Source of the DNA: Ziziphus jujuba
Taxonomy: Eukaryota; Streptophyta; Magnoliopsida; Rosales; Rhamnaceae
Reading direction: 5' to 3'
Assembly (NCBI RefSeq): GCF_031755915.1
Contig: NC_083384.1
Location: 1,830,001-1,894,000 of the forward strand
Length of the DNA stretch: 64,000 bases
Position 1 is the first letter of the stretch. Each line of letters starts with the position of its first letter. The notes under the pieces are model-generated. The model was not told the origin of the DNA. It searched no databases and worked only from the letters and a program-made list of their open reading frames with translations. Of the stretch, positions 44,875 through 55,796 are shown one piece after another. Position numbers and translations under genes: made by a program.

Positions 44875-45080
44875 TCCCCCTCCTCTTGAAAAGGATTTGT
44901 CCTCAAATCAAGATCATCACCTGAAGCAAAAGGAGATAATTCAGCAACATCAAATGTGTCACTAACATTATAGTTACCTAGTAAGTAAAGTTTGTCGGCA
45001 TTTTCATTGATTCGCACCAAAATTTGAAAAGTCCATCCCCTCGAGCCATAAGCTTTGACGTTTGGTACTTCGGAAACCTT
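44619..45080 (-). pseudogene. Gypsy 1 integrase C-terminus and pol tail into LTR
   Basis: Starts after the FDPGDRIWFHLRNE segment of the integrase C-terminal domain and reads RINENADKLYLLGNYNV, then DLDLRTNPFQEEGDD across the polypurine tract, and on into the 3' LTR as MKTGQITRAHAKRFKDKL and VKADTDPGSGFGAFMESG. A frame break lies near 45020-45030 between the first part and the rest. The open frame thus overlaps PPT and LTR by about 255 bp. Confidence 0.8.
44875..44887 (-). other. Gypsy 1 polypurine tract
   Basis: Plus-strand TCCCCCTCCTCTT, that is AAGAGGAGGGGGA on the element strand, directly next to the 3' LTR. Confidence 0.88.
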
Positions 45081-46183
45081 TCATTTCTTAAGTGAAACCA
45101 AATCCGATCTCCTGGGTCAAACACTAACACAACAAAATCTAAAAATACATGCTCATTATGGCAAAATTTACACTTTTTAAAGTTAGCAAATAATCTTTTC
45201 CAAATTTTCAAATTTCCACAAAGTAAAGCTCTCAATAAGGCAGATAAAGTTCTATACAACAAAAACATTTTTAAATAAGCATCTTTATGATTCATGAAAA
45301 GAAATGGTTTCTTACTCAAGATAGCTTTATTAACATCCCCAAAACTCAAATAAAAATTTTTAGTTTTCCTTTCTTTTCTTTCTTTTCCTTTCTCATTCAC
45401 GGATTCATTGAATATTGCATCACTCTCGACTTTTTCTCCAAGTTTGTCACTCTCAGGTTTGTTAAAATATTTCCACTCAACCTGGGTTTTAGAGGACTTA
45501 CCTTGGACAGCAAGCTCACCTTTTCCCTCATTAATGGATGTTGGAGCCGTTGGTGACATACTAGCCTTCTCTTTGAGCTTATCAGCTTCCCTCCTTTGTT
45601 GCATTTGTAGTTGATCTCTAAAAACCTCCTTCGGAGTCAATGGCTCTAGCTTATCCTTCTTTCCTTTAATCTTAAAAACAATAAATTTCCCTCTCCCATA
45701 ATATATGGCATCTTTATCATATTGCCATGGTCTACCAAGTAAAATATGTCCCGAATGCATAGGCACAACATCACACAAAACCACATCTACATATTTACCA
45801 ATGCTGAATTTTACTTTGGCTTGTTTATTAACTTTCATCTCACCACTATCATTAAGCCATTGTAATCTATATGGTTCTGGATGTTTAATTGTTGTTAAGC
45901 CTAATTTATTAACCACAAGGTTACTAATTACATTGGTACAACTTCCACTATAAATAATCATGCTACAAATCTTACCTTGGATCTCACATCGGGTGTGGAA
46001 AATGTTCTCTCTTTGAATTTCATCCTCATCTTTGTATGCAGCCAGCACTCTCCTAGAAACCAAGCTTAATTCAGCATGGGAAGCATTCAAAGTTTTAGCC
46101 TCACCTTCAAGCTCTTCCTCCGCCTCTTGCTTAGTTTCATCACCACTTTCCGATTCAAGCTCACCATTACCCTTCAGTACCAT
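44978..46183 (-). pseudogene. Gypsy 1 protease and chimeric pol remnant
   Basis: A 401-codon open frame. The first 40 residues are an acidic linker. Protease follows (QRENIFHTRCEIQGK), but the catalytic aspartate codon is now TAT, giving IIYSGSCTNV (45950-45952). The frame continues through ILLGRPWQYDKDAIYYGR and a long basic linker, then joins three out-of-order pieces: integrase core (RTLSALLRALLCGNLKIW), reverse transcriptase (LFANFKKCKFC...FLDFVV) and integrase C-terminal domain (VFDPGDRIWFHL). Most of the reverse transcriptase, RNase H and the integrase catalytic centre are absent. A long open frame without its active sites marks a non-autonomous element. Confidence 0.88.
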
Positions 46184-47264
46184 GATCCTTCTATTTGGGC
46201 ATTGGCTAGCAATGTGTCCTCATCCCTAGCACTTAGAACAAATATTTTCTCTTGATCTTGAAGGTTTAGGATCAGATTTTACCTCATTTTTATGTGCTTG
46301 GACAGATTCGGCTTTAGGCTCCCTTTTTGGTTGATTAGTGCTTTCTTCTCCCACCGTTGGCTTTGGCTTGTTTCCCCAGCCACTTGGAATAGATCATCCG
46401 CTATTGGAAACTCCTACAAAAGGTGAGCCTACACCCCTCCTCATGAATTGATGCTCTAATTTAATAGCCACATGCAACATCTCCTCCAATTCCACATATT
46501 GTTGCAATTCTAGTTGATTGGCTCTCTCTCGATTCAAACCACCAAGGAATCTTGCCATGGTTGCTTCTCTATCCTCATTCATGCTTAACCTCATCATAAG
46601 CATCTCCATCTCCTTGTAATAATCCTTCATGGACCTACTTCCTTGAGATAAAGATTGAAGCCTGTGATGCAGCAACCTATGATAGTGTGATGGTACAAAT
46701 CGCTTCCTCATGGCTCCTTTCATTTGTCACCATGTAGTAATCAAGTCATCACCAACTCTCCTTCAGGTGCTCTGCTCATTGGTCCACCATTGGAGTGCAT
46801 AATGATCAAACTCCATTGCTGCCAACTTCACCTTCTTGGCCTCCGAATAATTATGACAATCAAAAATCATCTCCATTCTCTCCACCCATTCCAAATATGC
46901 CTCCGAATCGCTTTTTCCCATGACAGGTGGAATGTTTACCTTGATATTCCATAGATCATCATCTTCATTCCTTGCTGGTCTCCCATGGATTGGCCTTTAT
47001 TAAGGTTCAAAAAATTTCATTAAATGCCTCATCTAAGTCATCTCCAAAGTTACTTTCCCCGAATTCCTCTCTTAGTCGCCCTTGGCCTCCTCGACCTCTA
47101 CCTCGTCCTCCATGAGCATCCAATCTTATATTTGGCCCTCTTTGTGATGTTTCTATCGTTTGCTTACCACTCCCCATAGCTCGGGAACCACCATGGAATC
47201 CAACGGACTCTTCTTCATTAATTCTTAAAGGTGGATCTCCTCTTCTCACCCTTGAATCTGCCAT
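46184..47264 (-). pseudogene. Gypsy 1 gag
   Basis: N-terminus from ATG 47264 (MADSRVRRGDPPLRINEEE, then a Gly/Arg-rich tract), a stop near 47007, and the retrotransposon Gag domain at 46394-46723 (RFVPSHYHRLLHHRLQSLSQG, EMEMLMMRLSMNEDREATMARFLGGL). A zinc knuckle near 46200-46240 keeps all four ligands (CSKC...GHIASQC) but contains two stop codons. The protease frame follows directly. Confidence 0.87.
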
Positions 47265-48400
47265 GTTAGTATAAATAATGCAAAAATAAAATAAGACCTC
47301 ACCAAATTCACTCCCTTACGTGTTTCAGTCAAACAAGAACTCGATATGCGTGTTTGTACACTAATTTTGGCTTTTAACCCTTTTTTGAGCTCACACTCTC
47401 TTGCCTTTTTCCTTTCAACGAATTATCTCAAAGTTCGAATTAAAATACCCACAAAATAACAATTAGATCACAAGTATGTTTTAATTAAACTTATCAACAA
47501 AACAGTAGCAAAAAGCAAGTAATACCAAATGAATTAAAAAAACCTAGTTTTTGGCTTTGTAGGCAAAATAAAGCAAAATAATAAGGAAAATTTTGGAATT
47601 AGCAAGAACTAGACCAGATTGTAAGAGATTAAAGATTCAAGAATAAAATTTAGAAAAAAGAATTTCAAACATGAACAAGAATCAAATCGAACAAAAATAT
47701 AGGATAGTGTTGGTTGTTGTCCTTGTAATTCAAGTTCTGTATCAAATCCTTCAACTAATTTTAATCCAAACAATTTGACGCCCAAAATTCAAATATCCAG
47801 CAACAAAAATAATTCTTTAGAAATTCAAAATATTAAATAAATAATCAACAAAACAACAGCTCCAATCAATTTCCAGCAACAAATTTCAACACCAACAAAC
47901 CGAAATTTATTTTTTTTATTCGGCTTTTCTTCATCCTTTTTTTTTTAATGCTCACAGATCATAAAAAAACTGCAGTAGCAAGAATCAACACCAAAATTGC
48001 AATTCCAACACCAAATAATAACCAAACCCGTGACCTCCAACAAAATACAAAAGTGTAGTTTTTTTTTTTTTTCTTAATCTGTTTAGCTGTTCTCTTCTTT
48101 TTTTTTTCTTTTTTTTTGATATATGAATGTAAATATTTAAGACTAAAACAGCAAACAAAAATCAACAAAAGCAAAAATTAACAAGAACATTTGATGAAAA
48201 ACAACCAACAAACTAGGAAACAAAAATATGATAAAACTAGGAAATCCTAATTTAACTAGGAATGAATTTTTATTTTTTGTATTTTTAAATATGCAGAACG
48301 TGTATGATGATAGAAGAAACCTTAAACTAATGCTAAAATTGCAGATTAACACAACAAAAAAAGAGAGAAAATAAAGATAGATCAAACCTGAACAAAATTC
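47265..48400 (-). other. Gypsy 1 leader
   Basis: About 1.1 kb untranslated leader between primer-binding site and gag, A/T-rich with poly-T/poly-A runs (47936-47948, 48058-48073). Matches the leader at 17973-19100. Confidence 0.75.
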
Positions 48401-48413
48401 GGCTTTGATACCA
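48401..48413 (-). other. Gypsy 1 primer-binding site
   Basis: Plus-strand GGCTTTGATACCA, that is TGGTATCAAAGCC on the element strand, two bases from the 5' LTR. Complementary to initiator tRNA-Met with one variant base. Confidence 0.88.
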
Positions 48414-48415
48414 AA

Positions 48416-49537
48416 TGATACGAACCTAGGACGATCTGCTCCTGAACCCGTATTATATTAGCCCGTATCTAATTTTATTCAAGTTTTAATGGTCACCTTG
48501 ACCCCTAACCAACCTATGATTAGAAACCTTGGTATATAGTAAAGATGCCACAATAGATGATGGAAGTCCTATTGATAAGTCAAACTAAAAGACTCACTCT
48601 CTAATAGTGTTTTAGGTGTTCAAAAGAACAAAGAGAAATTCAATCTCACAAAATAAATTATGAATATTATTAATGGTGTGTTCTTCCTCAAAAATAAGCC
48701 CTTTCATAGGCTAAGAGAAAAAAAAAATAAAACCCTAAAACAAAAAGGAAAAATCGACCATGCAATGAAGAATCCTAATATGGCCGAAAGTCTCCTCCTT
48801 TCCTAATCTAATTTGGATTAATCAATTCCTTTATTTTGAATTAGGAATTAATTAATTTACAATGAAAATAATAAAATAATAAATTTCCTAAAATTATTTG
48901 TCCAGCAAGTAAATAAATAAAAATCAAAAGGTAATGGTAATTTCCTAAAACAAAAAGTAGAATCAAATTAGGAAACTAAGATACTAGCTTTTTGACTAAG
49001 TTGACTTTGAGCAATTTGAGCTCCAAATCAGCTTCAATATGCTTTTTAGGATTCCAAATAAGCTTATTATGGAGTCCCACAGGTTGCCCTTGCTTGGAAG
49101 AAAGAGAAAAAGCCAACTCAGCAAAATACAGTAAAGTCAGCAAGCAATATAGCAATTTTTGGCCAAATTTTGAAACTATCCGTACAAGTCCATACAATTT
49201 GGTTTTACTTCTGCCTTGACTTGTTTCCATGACCTCTTAGTGATATTTATTGAATCCATAAAGAGTTGGAACCATTTCATGCTGCTCGGAGTCCATAAAT
49301 GCACAAAAACCGCTACCCGGGTCCGTATCATCTTTCACCAATTGTATGCTAAACAACGGCCTTGTATCTTTGGGTATGGAAAAGCCCTTTTGAGAATGAA
49401 TTACCCCCTAGATAAATGCAACAAGGTAGTCCTTAAACCTCTTAGCTTGAGCCCTAGTGATCAGCCCGGTCTTCATCCGTATCGAGTCAACACCCTAACG
49501 GGTTGTTGGTTGTGCGGGTTTGGGCAGATTCGCATCA
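48416..49537 (-). repeat. Gypsy 1 5' LTR
   Basis: 1122 bp, closely similar to 43745-44874 with scattered substitutions and small indels (roughly 94-95% by eye). The conserved inverted repeat lies at about 48826-48860. Confidence 0.92.
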
Positions 49538-50785
49538 GTATGGGGTCTTATTGAGCGGCTTTATTTCATTTGGTTACTCATGCTTATTCAAAAGCATTGT
49601 TTTTTTTGAGGAACTAGATCAATTATTCATTCCATGGAAACAATTGTTGGATATTCTCCAGATAAAAGCTAGAATATGGTTCTTATGGGTGGTTTATGAA
49701 AACATGTACCAATTACAAAAACTGCATTTTTATTAGGTACACTCTCTCTGTGTGGTATTCCACCCCTTGCATGTTTTTGGTCCAAAAATGAAATTCTTAG
49801 TGATAGTTGGTTATATTCACCGATTTTTGCAATAATCACCTGTTCCACAGCTGGCTTAACTGCATTTTATATGTTTCGAATCTATTTACTTACTTTTGAA
49901 TGACATTTAAACCTTCAGTTTCAAACTTACAATGGAAAAAAAAAATAGCTCGTTCTATTCAATATCTCTATGGGGTAAAGAAGCGCAAAAAGTTATTAAA
50001 AAAATGTTACTTTATTAACAATGGATAATAATGAAAGGGCTTCTTTTTTTTTTTTTTTCTTAAAAGGCATATCGATTTGATAGTAATCTAAGAAGCATGA
50101 TGCGCCCTTTTGTTACGATTAGTCATTCTGGAACTAAGAACACTTTCTCATATCCGCAGGAATCGGACAATACTATGCTATTTCCTATGCTTGTATTAGT
50201 ACTATTTACTTTGTTCATTGGATTCATAGGAATTCCTTTCTTCAATCAATTCAATCAAGAATCTATGGATTTGGATATATTATCAAAATTGTTAAATCTA
50301 GCGATAAACCTTTTACATCCAAATCCAAATACTTCTGTGGATTTGTATGAATTTATTTCAAAAGCAACTTTTTCATTTAGTATGGCTTTTTTTGGAATCC
50401 TTATATCATCTTTTTTATATAAGCCAGTTTATTCCTCTTTACAAAATTTGAATTTCTTTAATTCATTTGTTAAAAGTATTCCTAAAAAAAGAAAAATTCT
50501 TAGGGAAAAACTATTAAATGGGATATATGATTGGTCATATAATCATGGTTACATAGATGTTTTTTATGCAATATGCTTAACTAAAGGTGTAAGAGGATTG
50601 GCTAAACTAACTCATTTTTTTGATAAACAAATAATTGATGGAATTACTAATGGTATCGGTATTGCGAGTTTTTTTGTAGGAGAAGGTATCAAATACATGG
50701 GGGGAGGTTGAATTTCTTCCTATCTCTTAGTCTATATATCTTATGTATTGATCTTTTTATTAATTTACTTTTTATTTTCTTTTAA
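49538..50785 (+). pseudogene. ndhF: ndhF 3' half (NUPT)
   Basis: Continues directly from 43744 after the gypsy target duplication (GSYRAALFHLVTHAYSKAL-type sequence near 49545). Frames are broken between 49600 and 50090 by several stops (for example after FFLRN and FE), but landmarks such as [15 protein letters not shown] (about 49742) and [16 protein letters not shown] are clear. An open frame at 50097-50711 covers the rest, ending [14 protein letters not shown] premature TGA at 50709-50711 cuts off the last codons, which can be followed to about 50785. Confidence 0.94.
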
Positions 50786-50931
50786 TTTATAAAACAATTA
50801 TTAAAAAAAAGAAAAACATAAGTCAACTTAAGTTAACTCAAGTTAACTCAATCAATTATTTAAATTATAGATTAAAACTAAACTTATAGTCAAAAAGAAT
50901 ATTAGCAAGAGGTTTTTCAACCCATAGTAGA

Positions 50932-51697
50932 TTATTTTTTTTCTGTAAATATTTCTAACTTTGAATTTTCTTGATTTTCATCCACATCCATATAATAACT
51001 TTCGTAAATGGGTCTATTTTTATAGTGTGTCTCTTTAAAGTGGAATTCATCTTTTGTTTTTTTCTTTCCAATCACTCGTATCTCTTCCGTTTCATCGATT
51101 CTGTCCGGATGCTCCTTTTCTTCAAAAAAAAGGGAAGGAGAAGGATCTTCTTCGGTGGATCTCTCTTGTTCCTGTTTAGGCCCCCTCATTTTTGAAGTTG
51201 TTTCTATTTCTACATCTGTTTCTTCCTCACTTTTCCCCCTTTTCTTCCACTTTTGAGGTTTCTTTTAGTTTCTTTCTGACAATGGGTGACGGTATTATGC
51301 CTAAATAGTAGACATATGTAATAAATAAAAGAATACTAAAGATTCGAGCCATAGAATTTCTCAATTCTGACATAAGGTACTTATTAGATCTAATAGAATT
51401 ATTTTGCTGTATCCTGACTAATACCAATCCAACTCATTTCATGAATAAAATGTGATCGATTAACCAACCAACAAAACTACTTATTACAAATAACATCTTG
51501 TTGTTTCATCAAAACATATAAATGTTGACTAATTTGACTAACATTGAACTTGGTAAAATGAAATGGTTGAATAATTAAAAAATGAAATTATTCAGGAATA
51601 CACATTGAATGCTAAGATTACGCATTGAATTTCTGTTAGTAGATCCATAATCAAAAAAGTGTTTGTGATTGTTCCATAAGAATTGAAACAAAAGATA
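50932..51697 (-). pseudogene. ycf1: ycf1 fragment (NUPT)
   Basis: Internal N-terminal part of the plastid ycf1 (Tic214) protein, read on the minus strand from 51697. A membrane-proximal region comes first ([16 protein letters not shown] near 51660, then [20 protein letters not shown] at about 51400-51340). An acidic/basic linker follows ([21 protein letters not shown] from 51189, [15 protein letters not shown]), ending near 50932. Stops and one frame change lie between 51190 and 51227 and beyond 51430. Its presence next to ndhF shows the plastid piece crossed the SSC/inverted-repeat junction. Confidence 0.92.
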
Positions 51698-51699
51698 TA

Positions 51700-51816
51700 G
51701 GATTTCGTTGTTTCCATCCAACAACCAATTGGGTCTACATCAACAGGCACGTTATGTTTGACGAACAATATTTTCCATACGTATCTACCATATTAACTCA
51801 TAAAAACATCTTGAAC
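51700..51816 (+). repeat. Duplicated copia 3 segment, right copy
   Basis: Matches 32174-32290 from 'aggattt/ctg' through 'catccaacaacc' to 'aaaacatcttga', at about 80-83% identity by eye with one small indel. The left copy is followed by CACTA 2, the right copy by normal copia sequence. Confidence 0.85.
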
Positions 51817-52099
51817 TTGTTAATTTTCTAGAAAACAACTTAGAAGACACATGGCATAATGTTCCTGATTGCCTTTATCCACTTAGCACACCATGGAACC
51901 CCATATTAGATTCGTCTCCAAGAAATTCAACTCCCATATGTACAACACATACACATAGTGAACCAATAGACAAATCTAAAAACTCATACCGTGTAATACA
52001 CGTAAACAAAGAAGACCAGACCTTCTAAACAACTCCAGCACATGAAAACAGTGAATTAGCACCAACTACATATCATACTATCTCTCAAATAACACCCGA

Positions 52100-52655
52100 A
52101 ACATCTTAGAGAAGTTAAAAGAATACTAAGATATCTCAAGGGTACCATCATGTATGGGTTACATTTTCTATCTCAAAGTTCCTTTAACTTGACAAGATAC
52201 TGTGATGCAGACTGGACAGGCTATCCAACCACAAGACGAAGCACGAGTGGCTACTGCATCTTTCTTGGCGCGAATTGCTTCTCCTAGTCTCCAAGAAGTA
52301 GCCAACACTAGCTTGTTCCAGCATTGAGGCTGAATATCAAGCTATGGCAATAGCAACGATAGAAATAACATGGCTTACCTACCTACTAAGAGACATTGGC
52401 ATAGCTCTATACAGACGACCTCACCTACTGTGTGACAAACCTTAATCCTATTTTATATGGAGAAACGAAGCACATTCAGATCGATTACCACTTTGTCAGA
52501 GAAACAGTAGAAGTTGGATAGCTCATCAGTCGCTATATCCTTTCACATTTACAAGTTACAAATATACAAATGAAGCCACTTTCGGGAGCAATTTTTCAAC
52601 TATTGAGGAATAGGCTTGGAGATCATATAGCACCTTCTCCAAGCTTTAGGGGGCA
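52100..52655 (+). pseudogene. Copia 3 RNase H and PPT
   Basis: Starts near HLREVKRILRYLKGT (52101) and continues with the copia RNase H motifs YCDADWTGYPTTRRSTSGYC (52200), then a broken AEYQAMA-type segment, TKHIQIDYHFVRE (52469) and the C-terminal tail. Several stops. The tract TTTAGGGGGCA ends at 52655 and serves as polypurine tract. Confidence 0.88.
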
Positions 52656-52980
52656 TGATAAAGAAGAAAAGACGTCAAACACAAACATATCCACTGCATC
52701 AATGTCATCCACGACTACAATTGCTCAATCATCAAAAAAGCAACATTTACTTTCGAAGTCAAGAGATTTCTCATATGGCAAGACTTGCAAGATTTCCATT
52801 GACAAAAAATGCCTTTAAGACATTAGTTTACCTCTTTTGATATTTTTGAATTTTGTCTAACATTGGAAGATGTTAATTAGCTTCTTTTTTTGCTCAAAAC
52901 CATACCTTTATAAATTCTATCCATTCTGTAAAGCTTAAATACACAAAATAATGTACACAGTTAGTTACCTTCTTTAATTT
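52656..52980 (+). repeat. Copia 3 3' LTR
   Basis: Starts TGATAAAGAAG right after the purine tract. A TATA-like element (CCTTTATAAATTC) lies at about 52907. The end is near 52978-52986 (TTTGGGCA), inferred from the return of locus sequence. No target duplication can be tested because the 5' LTR is absent. Confidence 0.7.
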
Positions 52981-52984
52981 GGGC

Positions 52985-54407
52985 AGTACTCTCACCATAG
53001 TTCAAAAGCAACAACTAGGTTGCCAGGTAGCACTAGTCATATATATATATAAGTAAGAATCAAGCATGCATGCATGTATTGTATGTGGAATAATGCCAAG
53101 ATATGCATATTATCATGGCCCCTTATGTTATTGTAAGTTGAGGCTGCCTAGCTAATGCAGTCATAATTAATATGTATGTATGTAAGTATGGTGCCATTAC
53201 AGTTTATGATATGGAAACTTTATGTTACTTTTATTAATGCTATGGTCTTTCAAATGAAATATTATTAAATTGTGTTATCCTATGGTCTGCAAATATTTTG
53301 AGAACCAATTTTTCTTATGCATGTAACCAGGGGTGGACCCTTGAGGGCAAAGTTTTTTTAAAAAATAAATAAATAAATAAATAATTGTAACATACAATGT
53401 TAATTGATCGTAAGGAAAAATAAAAATAAAAACCACATATTCTAAATTTAACAAAAGCATATAAAAATACATGCAATAAATATAATCACTTATTTAAAAT
53501 AAATTTTCGATTTTTCTTTTAAATTTTATAAACATCTTATCATTTTATTTTTTTATAGATCAATTTTTTTTTTTGTTGAATAACAAAGATGTATAATTTA
53601 TAGTTGCTGAACAAAGATATGTACATATATAATTGATACTTTAGTAAGAAATATATTATTTTAGTATATTTTTATTTATAGCATGTATTTTTTATTTTTT
53701 TTGGTTTAAAAACAGTGTAAAGTTTATATGAGATACTTTCACTTGATAAACTACTTACATCTATAATTTAAAAACTCTAACATATTTTCTTGGACACTAA
53801 TCACCACACCTCACATGCTTGCACTCCGTTGCTCCTCTGACATGCCATAATTTTAACATATTCTGTTGGGCACTACTCACTACACCTCACATGCTGCACT
53901 CCATTGCTCCTCTGGTACTAATTTTAACATAATTTTTCAATTTAATTAATCTGAGCATCATATTTCATTAGCTAATTTGTCAATGCAACCATCTCAAAAA
54001 CTTATACAAAATAATTAAATTATTTTACCATGCAAGTCACCTCAAAAAGTATTATATCTAATTTTAGATATGAAAACAAAAAAAAAAAAAGTTATCAAAA
54101 AATGAAATATATCTTCTGTACATTTTTTTAGTTGGTTCTTTGTTAAGAAAGATAGATTTTTTTTTTAATAACAAAGATGTATAATTTATAGTTGCCGAAT
54201 GACGTACATATGTATATAATTGATATTTTAGTAAAAAATATATTATTTTAGTATACTTTTATTCACCGTATATATAATCTTTGTTTAAAAATAATATAAG
54301 ATACCATGATATGCATATTATCATAGCCTTTTATGTCAACTTAAATCATATGTTGAGGCTGCCTAGCTGATGCAGCAATAATGAATATGTATGTATGTAT
54401 GGTTGGT
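52985..54407. repeat. Local locus modules, right cluster
   Basis: Begins with a diverged copy of the 3' end of the putative exon at 5549-5782 (52985-53040). It continues with modules that match 24437-26460: 'gtctttcaaatgaaatatt' (53246), 'ccagggg(t)gga' (53326), 'cacctcacatg' (53808 and 53885), 'agatatgaaaac' (54063), 'gctgcctagct' (54357). An AAAT microsatellite lies at about 53361-53383. No intact gene seen. Confidence 0.75.
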
Positions 54408-55539
54408 TGATATGAACCTAGATCGACTTGCTCCTAAACCCATACTATGCTAGTCCGGATCGAAATTAAGTTCAGATTCTAATGGTCACCTTGACCCCTA
54501 ATCAACTTGTAACTAGAAACCTTGGTATATGATGAAGACCCCACAGTAGGTGATGGATGTCCTATTGATAAGTCAAACTAAAACAATTGATCTCTATTAA
54601 GTGTTTTAGGTGTTCAAAGATAACAAAGAGAATTCTTCTCAGAAATAATTTTTGAAAAATAATCTAAACTGCTTTCTCATTGAAAAATAAGCCCTTAAAT
54701 AGGCTAAGGTTTACAAAACAAAAACCTTAAATCACATTAGGAAAGCCGGCCATAGGTTTAGGAAACATGTTGTGGTCGAATTTCCTTTACTTTACTAATC
54801 TAAATTGGATTAATTAGTTCCTTTATTTTGAATAAGGAATTAATTAATTTACAACCAAAATAATAAAATTCTAACTTTCCTAAAGTAATTTTTCCAGCAA
54901 ATAAATAAATAAATAACCAAAATAAAGACTATTTTCTAAAACAAAAGTCAAAGTTTCAAATTAGAAAACTAGTTGACTAGTTTGTCAAATAAGCTGTCTT
55001 TGACTATCACCAGCTAGTTTATGCTCCAAATCAGCTCCAATATGCCATGTAGGATGCCAAATAGGATTAATATAGGTTCCCATACGTTTCCCTTGATGGG
55101 AATAAGGAACACTTGCTTAATTCACAAGAAAGGTCAAAGTCAGTGCCAAAACCATGCATTTTCGGCCAAATTGAACCCCATATGCAAATGCCTCATTTGA
55201 ATAGCTTCAGTTTTGCCTTGACATAATTCCATTGTCCCTTGGTGATTTTAATCATGTTCACAAGTTAACAAAGTAATCCCTTGCTGCCTGGAACCCTTAG
55301 ATGCAGCAAAACAGCTTGTCAGGTCCATTTTTACCTTCATAACTTAGATACATAAGACGGGCTTTGGATCTTCAAGTATTACCATGACCTCTTGAGATTT
55401 AATCACACTTTGAATGAAGCTAACCAGGTTATCCTTAAATCTCTTCACTTGCACCCTTGTGATCTGCCTCATCTTCAGTTGTATCGGATCAGCTCCTCAA
55501 CGGGTAGTTGGTTGTATGGGTACAGGCGGATTCTCATCA
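54408..55539 (-). repeat. Gypsy 2 3' LTR
   Basis: 1132 bp. On the plus strand it starts TGATATGAACC and ends GATTCTCATCA. It includes the conserved inverted repeat (about 54812-54848). Polypurine tract at 55540-55553 (element strand AAAAGGAGGAAA). Confidence 0.9.
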
Positions 55540-55796
55540 TTTTCCTCCTTTTGAAAAGGATTTGCCCTAAAATCAAAATCATTACCTACAGCAAATGGAG
55601 ATAAATCAGAAACATTAAAGGTAGCACTCACATTATATTCACCGAGTAAGTCAAGTTTATAAGCATTTTCATCGATCCTCTCCAAGACTTGAAAATGTCC
55701 ATCCCCTCGAGGCATAAGCTTTGACTTCCATTGTTCCAGACACATTTCCTTTCTTAAGTGCAACCAAACCCAATCTCCTAGATCAAACACTATCAC
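55497..55796 (-). pseudogene. Gypsy 2 integrase C-terminal domain
   Basis: Frame starting at VFDLGDWVWLHLRKE and reading RIDENAYKLDLLGEYNV and DFDFRANPFQKEEND across the polypurine tract into the LTR. This C-terminal domain of gypsy integrases usually binds DNA non-specifically. The catalytic core that should precede it is missing; instead the end of a reverse transcriptase segment lies directly upstream (near 55800-55830). Confidence 0.87.

Larger units (their letters stand above)
43745..49537 (-). mobile_element. Ty3/gypsy element 1 inside ndhF, internally deleted
   Basis: 5793 bp, flanked by GTATC (43740-43744) and GTATG (49538-49542), a 5-bp target duplication with one later change. LTRs of 1130 and 1122 bp. 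Primer-binding site and polypurine tract are present. The interior holds gag, zinc knuckle, protease, then short fragments of integrase, reverse transcriptase and the integrase C-terminus joined together, with no complete polymerase. It cannot move by itself. Same family as 16845-19437, 54408-59176 and 63868-64000. Confidence 0.94.
36021..51697. mobile_element. Plastid DNA insertion (NUPT), ndhD to ycf1, interrupted
   Basis: Gene order and relative strands match the plastid small single-copy region: ndhD (+), ccsA (-), trnL-UAG (-), rpl32 (-), ndhF (+), ycf1 (-). About 7 kb of plastid-derived DNA is left after removing a solo LTR (36785-39681) and a gypsy element (43745-49537). Frameshifts, stops, an internal ccsA deletion and about 11% divergence in the tRNA gene show old nuclear residence, not a true plastid sequence. 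Left end adjoins CACTA 2; right end adjoins copia 3. Confidence 0.95.
51698..52980 (+). mobile_element. Ty1/copia 3, 3' part
   Basis: Begins with about 115 bp (to 51816) that duplicate 32170-32290, then continues into linker, RNase H region, polypurine tract and 3' LTR. No reverse transcriptase catalytic region is present between the linker and RNase H, so that part has been deleted. Probably the other half of the element starting at 27469, although a separate copy of the same family is possible. Confidence 0.75.

Noticed and set aside
47959..48385. Hydrophobic frames on the minus strand in the gypsy 1 leader, with a match at 17980-18603
   Set aside because: They arise from the T-rich leader shared by all copies, are frameshifted relative to each other, and lie upstream of the conserved gag start.
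36021..51697. Genuine plastid contig or assembly contamination
   Set aside because: Stops, frameshifts, deletions and nested nuclear retrotransposons with target duplications show long nuclear residence.
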